Positions 57,664 to 64,000 of a stretch of 64,000 bases of DNA are shown piece by piece. Origin of the DNA: Anthopleura xanthogrammica (taxonomy: Eukaryota > Cnidaria > Anthozoa > Actiniaria > Actiniidae); NCBI GenBank assembly GCA_964019055.1, contig OZ025211.1, positions 5,657,835 through 5,721,834 on the forward strand. Direction: 5' to 3'. A program made the position numbers and the translations under genes. The notes below the pieces were generated by a model. It was not told the origin of the DNA, searched no databases, and worked only from the letters and a program-made list of their open reading frames with translations. Every line of letters starts with the position of its first letter. Position 1 is the first letter of the stretch.

Positions 57664-60600
57664 TTAGTTGGGTATCAAGCTAGCAATATCTTCGTCAGCC
57701 GCCATGAGTTTCTTTTCCATATCGACCAACAGCTTCACGCCATCTACAACCTTTTGCACCAGTTGCACTTCCGAAAACCCAAGTCTATCGAGGTTGGATA
57801 TATCGAAAGTACCATCAGTAGAAGCCGTGTCCACTCCTCCAGTTCCTCGTTTTTGTAGCCTTAGTTTCTCCAGGATTTCATCGAAGCGAGGATGTTGGGA
57901 TAATAGAGGGAGTTTTACGTGGACGCCGCCTCGCAAGCCTGTGCCGAGATTGGAGGGGCAGGTTAGGATGTAGCCAAGATGTTCGTTCCACATGAATTCT
58001 TTTCCGCTCTCTTTCATCAAAGATTCTATTCGACTGAGACCTTGACAAAACCTCTCAAACACTCCTCGCATATTTCCGCCTTTCTCCATTGAAATCACTC
58101 GTAAGTGGTCCTCTTCGTTGACCCAGACCAGGAAGTTTTTCGCGTCGTTGTGCCAGATCCCGCGGGCATCTGGCCAGTCACGTGCCATTCGAGATGACAT
58201 CAAGAGAGGTGATACTGGTTTGTCGAACAAGAAATGGTCTTCAATGAGTTGATCTTGTTCCTCGTCAGTCATTTTGGACAGCGGATAATATTTCCCTAAA
58301 TAAAAACAGTTAGACGCTTTAGGATAGGAAAATACTTTATTATCCGGATCTGGTCTTAAGTTAGGGACGGGGGTGGAGAGAGGATAGAGGAATGATTTTT
58401 GGAGAAAGCTCTTCGGGAAAAGGAATACTGTCGCGGCACTTTGGTAGGGTCCCCTGGGGTGTTTTCATTCAACCTCGCGCGGTCAAATAATCGAAAAGCT
58501 CGTTCTTCAGCTGTCTTTTTTTGCCTTTCTTTGTGCAAAAAATAGTAAACAAACATTAGAAATGCCAAAAGGACGTGGTGGTCTATAATAGAGATTTCAC
58601 TGCTGCTCAAAATGACCGTGTTTCGAAATTTGCAATAAAAAAGTCTCAAATTTGCTATGAAATAAATGCATCGAATTTGCATCAGAATCGCCTTTATTTC
58701 ACACGCGCGCGCGATATAGTGCCGCGACAAGATGCAAGAAAAATCGCATCAAAAATCGCATCAAAAATCGCCTGTGTAAACGAGCCTTAAGGAGAAGCAA
58801 TAGGCGTAATCCCCAAGTACTTTAAAAAACCTGATCAAAATTGAACACCAGAATTAGCATTTTCCAGCCTCTTTTGACGCCTCTTCTAATTTATGAGTGA
58901 CAACAATTTCTTATTCACCATCATGTGCAGTATCGTACCGTTTCAAAATCTTCTCTTATCCGCAGCTATGCGTCGTGCTTCTCCTAACACTTCTCTTGTG
59001 CTCTGCCAATTCCGGCGTGCTTCATAACTGCACACAGCATGCGCGCGCGTTTTCTACTCTTCGCGCGCAAAAGGATAAACACCATAATAATCTGATACTT
59101 ATAGTAATGTACCTTGAAGAGAACCTTCCAGCTTATCCAATGCCGCAACAGAAACCTTTTCAACTTCACGACGCTCAGCACGTGTACAGTGAGGCGGCAA
59201 AGATAATCCCCGGATGGAGCGCCCAGTCCTCACGCGGCAAGACAACACAAACTCAGGATCAAGATCTCCACCAATCAGATGTTCTTGATTAAGGTCTGTC
59301 ACGTGTTTGGCGTCCTTCTTGTACCCGTTGTGACGTGCTTCGATGACAGGATCGAGTAGAGCGGCGAACACATCGAATGTTTCCTCGTCGCCGGCAACAC
59401 ATCCGACGGTGTAGATGAAAGGGTGTCCAGGATTGTCCACTCCAGTTTGAATAACACCGTCCAGCGTAAACCCAGTGGGAGTCTTGAGATGGCATATCTT
59501 ATCGTAGATATCTCTCGTAAGACACTTGGCCATCCAGTTGTTGTGGGAGCTTAGATTGGGAAAGTTATCAACAGCGAGTGAATGTCGTTTTCCCCCTTTC
59601 GGTTTGACTTTTTGATGCTTTTTTTCTTCTGCTGCTCTTGCCTTAGCGACAGTGCTGATGACTTTTTGGACTTTCTTTCCTTTCTTGACAGATTCACAGT
59701 ACCCTTCGATGGGCATTCCCAATTCTAGTGCTTTTTCCAGCTCGATCATCAACTTGACACCATCTACCACAGTCTGAACTTGTTCAACCTCTGACGACCC
59801 TAGGCGATCCGAGTTCGAAATGTCAAAAACCCCGCCAACCGAAGCTGTATCCACTCCACCGGTTCCGCGTTTTTGCAGGCGCAAAGCTTTTAGAAGTGAC
59901 TCGAATTCATTGTTTTCGCTGAGCAAAGGAATCTTGAGATGAACTCCGCCTCGCAGACCCGTTCCAAGATTCGAGGGGCAAGTTAGAATGAATCCCAGAT
60001 GCTTGTTCCACATGAATGTATGTCCTTTCTTCTTAATTGCGGCTTCGAATTTGTGGAGCCCGTGACAGAATCGTGTGAACACTTCCTTCATATTACCTCC
60101 GTTCTGCATGGAGATGATACGGGTGTGATCCTCCTCGTTGATCCACACTAAGAAATCTTTGGCGCTGTTGTGCCAAATTCCGCGAGCGTCAGGCCAGTCC
60201 CGAGCCATGCGGGATGACAGCAATAGAGGCGATACGGGTTTGTCGAACAAGAAATGGTCATTGATAAGCTGTTCCTGTTCTTCGTCTGTCATGGTTGCCA
60301 AGGAGTAATACTTTCCTTTGTGATGCCCATCAAGTTCTGCAAGGGCATGTGTGACGATTTTCTCTATTTCGCGCCTTTCTGCCCTGCTGCACCAGGGCGG
60401 TAAACACAGTCCTCGAATGCTGCGTCCAGTTCTTACGCGACACGATAACACATAGTTGTCGTCTAGGTCGCTGCCTCCAACGAGATTATGTGGAAGAAGG
60501 TCCGTCTTGTGCTTGTCAGACTTCTTGTAGCCATTATGGCGCATTTCAATGACAGGATCAAATAAGTCAGCAAAGACGCTGTAGGATTGTTCGTCTCCTG

Positions 60601-62341
60601 CAACACAACCAACTGTCATGATGAAAGGATGGCCCGGGTTATCTACACCGGTTTGTATAGCATGATCCAAGGTGAATCCCGATGGAGTTCGATGTCCAGA
60701 TAGTCTTTCATACACCTCCTTCGTTAAGCACTTGGCCATCCAGTTATTGTGGTTTGATAAGTCAGGGAAGTTGGATTCAATGGGAGGCGCATTCGGTCTT
60801 GAGACCATGAGACTTTTGATAGATTGTCCAGCTTCGAGGGCTTTTTCCATTCGCACCAACAACTTAACGCCGTCTACGACCTGCTGAACTTGTTCAACTT
60901 CAGACGATCCAAGTCTGTCCAGATTCGAAATATCAAATGTGCCATCAGTTGACGCAGTGTCAACCCCTCCTGTCCCACGCTTCTGGAGTCGGAGAAGACG
61001 CAATATTTTTTCAAAGTTAGAATTCTCGCTCAGGAGGGGAAGCTTAACGTGTACACCAGCACGCAAACCTGTGCCAAGGTTTGATGGACATGTCAAGATG
61101 TAGCCAAGGTGTGAGTTCCACATGAATTCGCCTCCCTTAGATTTGATGGCAGACTCGAACATATTCAGCCCGTCACAGAATCGTGTGAATACTTGCTTCA
61201 TGTTTCCTCCCTTCTGCATTGAGATAACGCGAATATGATCTTCCTCGTTGACCCAAACCAAAAAGGTCTTGTTTTCATTATGCCAGATCCCGCGGGCGTC
61301 GGGCCAGTCGCGCGCCATACGCGCAGACAAAAGGAGTGGAGAGACAGGCTTATCGAATAGGAAGTGATCGTTGATGAGCTGCTCTTGTTCTTCATCTGTC
61401 ATCTTGCCCAAGGGATAATATTTTCCTAGGTCATAACAATTTAATTAAAAATTAGACAGTATTTCTTCAAACTTAATCCTTGATTACATTTTTTGGGAAT
61501 CTAAAAGTGCGCTAATTTGAGCAACAAAATCGTGCAGCTTGTCGCGCAACAGTTGCAGTGCAATTTGCCGAGCGAATGTTGCTCGTATTACCATCCCACG
61601 CGCAACCAATTCTCATTTTTGTAGGGAGTAGAAAGAGCTTCTACCTCTGCAACAAAGCCGCACAACAAAATGTTGTTGTTGCACGGGGTGGTAATATGAG
61701 CAACATTCGTACGGCAACATGCAACGCAACCATGTTGTAGGACCTTTGCGCGCCGCGCTTTAATACTTAATGAATGAGTTGCCTGAACGTCAGGGTAAGG
61801 ACTTCATGCATAAATATTAAGAAAGGCCTATAATAGGCAAAATTATTAGACTCCAGACAAACCTTTGAAATCTCCATCTAGAGAATCTAGCGCTCCAACA
61901 ACGATCTTCTCCACCTTACGCCTTTCGCCACGAGTGCAAAATGGAGGCAAACAAAGACCTCGGATGCTTCGCCCAGTCCTTACTCTACACGACAATACGT
62001 ACTTCTCGTCAAGATCGTCTCCACCAATCAGATTAGCTGCATTAAGGTCTGTCTTATGCATGTCTGTTTTCCTGTATCCATTGTGCCGCTTCTCTATTAC
62101 TGAGTCAAAAAACTCGGCAAATACTTGATACGTTTCTTCGTCACCAGCAACACAGCCGACTGTGACAATGAATGGGTGGCCAGGATTATCCACGCCCGTT
62201 TGGATGGCCAAGTCCAGCGTGTACCCAGAACGGGTTTTCAGTTGGTGCAGTTTTTTGTATAATTCTGGTGTGAGACATTTTGCCATCCAATTATTGTGCT
62301 GCGAAAGGTCAGGTAAGCTATCTGTTACTACGGATGAAGAC
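57664..62341 (-). CDS. Three-domain (flagellar-type) creatine kinase; first coding exon not resolved
   Basis: Minus-strand exons are 62341-61863, 61425-59113 and 58295-57664 (stop TAA). They join in frame: AAAG|GTTTGT to CCTAG|GA and CAAG|GTACAT to TTTAG|GG, both phase 1. The product has at least 1,140 aa with three complete phosphagen-kinase domains: D1 about 1-365, D2 about 377-730, a lysine-rich linker about 731-780, and D3 about 780-1140. Each has [22 protein letters not shown], the reactive cysteine in [10 protein letters not shown] (C272, C642, C1043) and [10 protein letters not shown]. These motifs mark creatine kinase, not arginine kinase. It transfers phosphate between ATP and creatine. 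Three-domain forms are known from sperm flagella, where they help carry energy along the axoneme. Exon 62341 starts in phase 2 after a strong CATTCACTTTTAG acceptor, so at least one upstream exon is missing. The first intron contains a MITE. Confidence 0.92.
58660..58797. mobile_element. Possible MITE end in creatine kinase intron
   Basis: Repeated AAAAATCGCATC words lead to GTGTAAACGAGCCTTAAG, a typical right end of TTAA/TAA-flanked short elements. The left end was not identified. Confidence 0.3.
61505..61760. mobile_element. Harbinger-like MITE, copy 3, in a creatine kinase intron
   Basis: Flanked by TAA at 61502-61504 and 61761-61763. The left end is AAGTGCGCTAATTTGAGCAA; the right end finishes GCGCGCCGCGCTT. 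The interior has GTGCAGCTTGTCGCGCAAC and GAGTAGAAAGAGCTTCTAC, as in the copy at 42724. It lies between creatine kinase exons 61863 and 61425. Confidence 0.7.
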
Positions 62342-62479
62342 CTAAAAGTGAATGGAAGAAGAATAAAGAGGTTCAAAATTATTGATCCTAACACTGTGAT
62401 GTTAAGCTTTTCAATATAATAAAAGAAGCAAGCAGAAACAGCATACGCACACATCGCAGCTCTTGTCTAATAGCTGATA

Positions 62480-62665
62480 TCGAGGTGAGTGCCATGGCTA
62501 GAATGCGCAGCTATACGGCGCTGACGTCTCTCACCGTTGTGTAGTTCAAGTCTGGGATTCGCGAGTTTGATTCTCGACTGAGCCGCATATGTGAGTTGAG
62601 TTTGTTTGTTGTGTTGTTCTCTCCCTTTCCACGAGAATATTTCTTCGGGTTCTCAGGTTATATAT
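62480..62665 (+). repeat. SINE-family copy, plus orientation
   Basis: It starts with a tRNA-like part (box B-like GAGTTTGATTCTC near 62565). This is followed by GCCGCATATGTGAGTTGAGT and TTCTCTCCCTTTCC, then TTCTTCGGGTTCTC, the reverse complement of the block seen in the minus-oriented copies. It lies just upstream of the creatine kinase exon at 62341. Confidence 0.6.
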
Positions 62666-62904
62666 GAGTTGCATGAGTTTTGTGTGCTAGAAATAGCGAA
62701 AGTAGTGAGCTGAGTTTTGTGTGTTAGAAATAGCGAAAGTAGTGGCTCAGTTACGAGTTTGCGTGGAGCCAACTTCACGGAGGAGCCCCTTATGTAAACA
62801 TATGGCTGTAAAATACAAGTTTTATCGATGAAGGTCATCCATCAATGCGCAACTGAGTGTGCGTTTATTGCTTATGCCTGTTCTGCCAGGTAGAGGACAC
62901 GCCA

Positions 62905-63067
62905 CGCGTTCAAACGATGAAACTTGTGTCGTGCCACTTTCAGAAGTATTAGAGCTGGAACCACTTTTATCGTTGCGCGCTTTGAAAAACACCGCGCATT
63001 GATAAAAGTGGTTCCAGCTCTAATACTTCTGAACGTTGCGTGCAGCAAGTTTCATCGTTTGAACGCG
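62905..63067. mobile_element. Foldback element with about 70-bp arms
   Basis: The left arm starts CGCGTTCAAACGATGAAACTT and the right arm is its inverse ending at 63067. TTCAGAAGTATTAGAGCTGG and ACCACTTTTATC are perfect inverted blocks; about 12 bp between them differ in the two arms. Confidence 0.78.
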
Positions 63068-63604
63068 ACCTGCAACGTAACGTTATTGGCAATAACGTGT
63101 TCTTCTCAATAATGAAATGCGGCTTTACAGTACATGAGCACTTGCACCGTGATGCTTCAACTTACTTGACATTTTTCGTGTCCTTTTTTGCTTTGCTGCT
63201 GGTGTTTGCTTGTTGTTGACTTGCTTTAAGCTCACTTTCTATAGGAGATAGCAAACAAAAAGATAGTTCAACAATGTTCAAATGAATTATTGAGATTAAA
63301 ATTACAGTCGCTCAAGAAATACAGTGTTTTCAGTTGATGATATATTTTCTCAGCCCCATTTAGGGATAGCCTAGTTTAACTCTACGTCAAAAACGAACAA
63401 CGGATTTCCAGAAACTTTCCAAAAGCCGCCCTTTTTGTGAGATTTATTTATGTGATAAATAGATAATAATTTATTTAACGTTTTTTTCTTCTTAAGAGCG
63501 GTCCTCTGTCAATATCGACCCGAGGTGTGCATGCATGATTGTTCTTCAGAAATGTGGTTTCATTACCGTTCTTTTCATTTCAGTTCTTGGTATTTAAAAA
63601 AATC
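63068..63604. other. Stretch upstream of creatine kinase
   Basis: Contains a minus-strand ATGTCAA|GTAAGT at 63172-63160, a strong donor after only seven coding bases, which is a weak candidate for the missing first exon of creatine kinase. Otherwise no gene is seen. Confidence 0.3.
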
Positions 63605-64000
63605 TTAAGGTATCAGGATACGTTTGAGGCCTTCGAGATTACTTTACGTGCGAGCCAAATTTCTCGCTGCCTTTTCATTATTATTATATAAAAGTATACA
63701 TTTTCTGAAAGCTAAATAAACGTAGTTTTTAAAAATCAATATGGAATTTTCAGTTTCGCGACAATAAAAAAGTTATTGGCTTTCTCCGCAGTTTTTGAGT
63801 GACCAAAATATCGTTTTAAAAACATTCTAGCTCTTTTGGATTACATTGCATCGAACTGAAACTTTGAATTATGATAAATAACAATACGATCTAAAAAACG
63901 GTGTCTCAGATTTTTGAAATGTTTTTTCATTCAAAAGATATTATCTATTTTGCAATCATAACCACCGAAATTTCAAACTTCCGGATTTAACGCGTCATTG
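63605..64000. mobile_element. TTAA-flanked TIR element (TCAGGATA family), copy 2, cut by window end
   Basis: Begins TTAAGGTATCAGGATACG and follows the element at 9493 closely (GCCTTCGAGATTACTTTACG, AAGCTAAATAAACGTAGTTT) to the edge of the window. The right end is not visible. Confidence 0.75.

Noticed and set aside
57664..62454. Arginine kinase or two-domain phosphagen kinase
   Set aside because: At first sight a fused kinase in an anthozoan suggests two-domain arginine kinase, but GVDNPGHPF and [10 protein letters not shown] are creatine kinase motifs, and splicing adds a third domain.
62342..62454. Hydrophobic N-terminal extension of creatine kinase reading upstream from 62341
   Set aside because: It is the pyrimidine-rich end of an intron with a strong CATTCACTTTTAG acceptor; the open frame looks accidental.

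Overview
This is eukaryotic, intron-containing, AT-rich DNA packed with repeats. It most likely comes from a cnidarian, probably an anthozoan (coral or sea anemone). The basis is an inference from four things: lineage-style class A GPCR paralogues (two intronless, two with matching introns), a creatine kinase made of three fused catalytic domains, a tRNA-derived SINE and LINE remnants of a kind common in coral and anemone genomes, and very many MITEs. No bacterial operons, CRISPR arrays, rRNA genes or intact tRNA genes are visible.

Genes. (1) 248-2082 (+) is a two-exon neuropeptide-receptor-like GPCR whose first exon encodes a signal peptide. (2) 10366-7677 (-) is its paralogue, in three coding exons with the same phase-1 intron just before TM1. 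The two genes lie tail to tail. (3) 16253-16564 (+) is a possible 103-aa orphan protein. (4) 39959-40936 (+) and (5) 54878-55987 (+) are intronless orphan class A receptors that are paralogous to each other. (6) 62341-57664 (-) is a three-domain (flagellar-type) creatine kinase in at least three exons with all three active sites intact; its first coding exon is not resolved. A decayed LINE tail (49.0-50.0 kb) and a reverse-transcriptase scrap (27.1-27.4 kb) are also present.

Repeats fill much of the rest. Long pure arrays are: (ACACC)n at 2.3 kb, a (TCTG)/(TCCG)/(TCTG) array at 15 kb, 18 copies of a 72-bp satellite at 17.6 kb, a 9-bp GGTGGTGGC array at 23 kb, (GGAC)/(GGAT) at 37 kb, six 114-bp units at 47 kb, about 190 units of (GACA) at 48 kb and about 16 units of 52 bp at 53.5 kb. 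At least fifteen foldback or terminal-inverted-repeat elements can be delimited by eye, several with target-site duplications (TAA, TA, TTAA, 5 bp, 9 bp). They include a dense cluster at 42.4-44.8 kb. A tRNA-derived SINE family recurs at least nine times, and one copy seems to have become part of the cytoplasmic tail of the first GPCR.

Functionally, the four receptors are membrane proteins of two separate subfamilies. The creatine kinase would buffer and shuttle ATP, by analogy with sperm-flagellar three-domain enzymes. Nothing in the sequence links these genes into one pathway. The large ORFs that run through the tandem arrays are artefacts of repeat periodicity.
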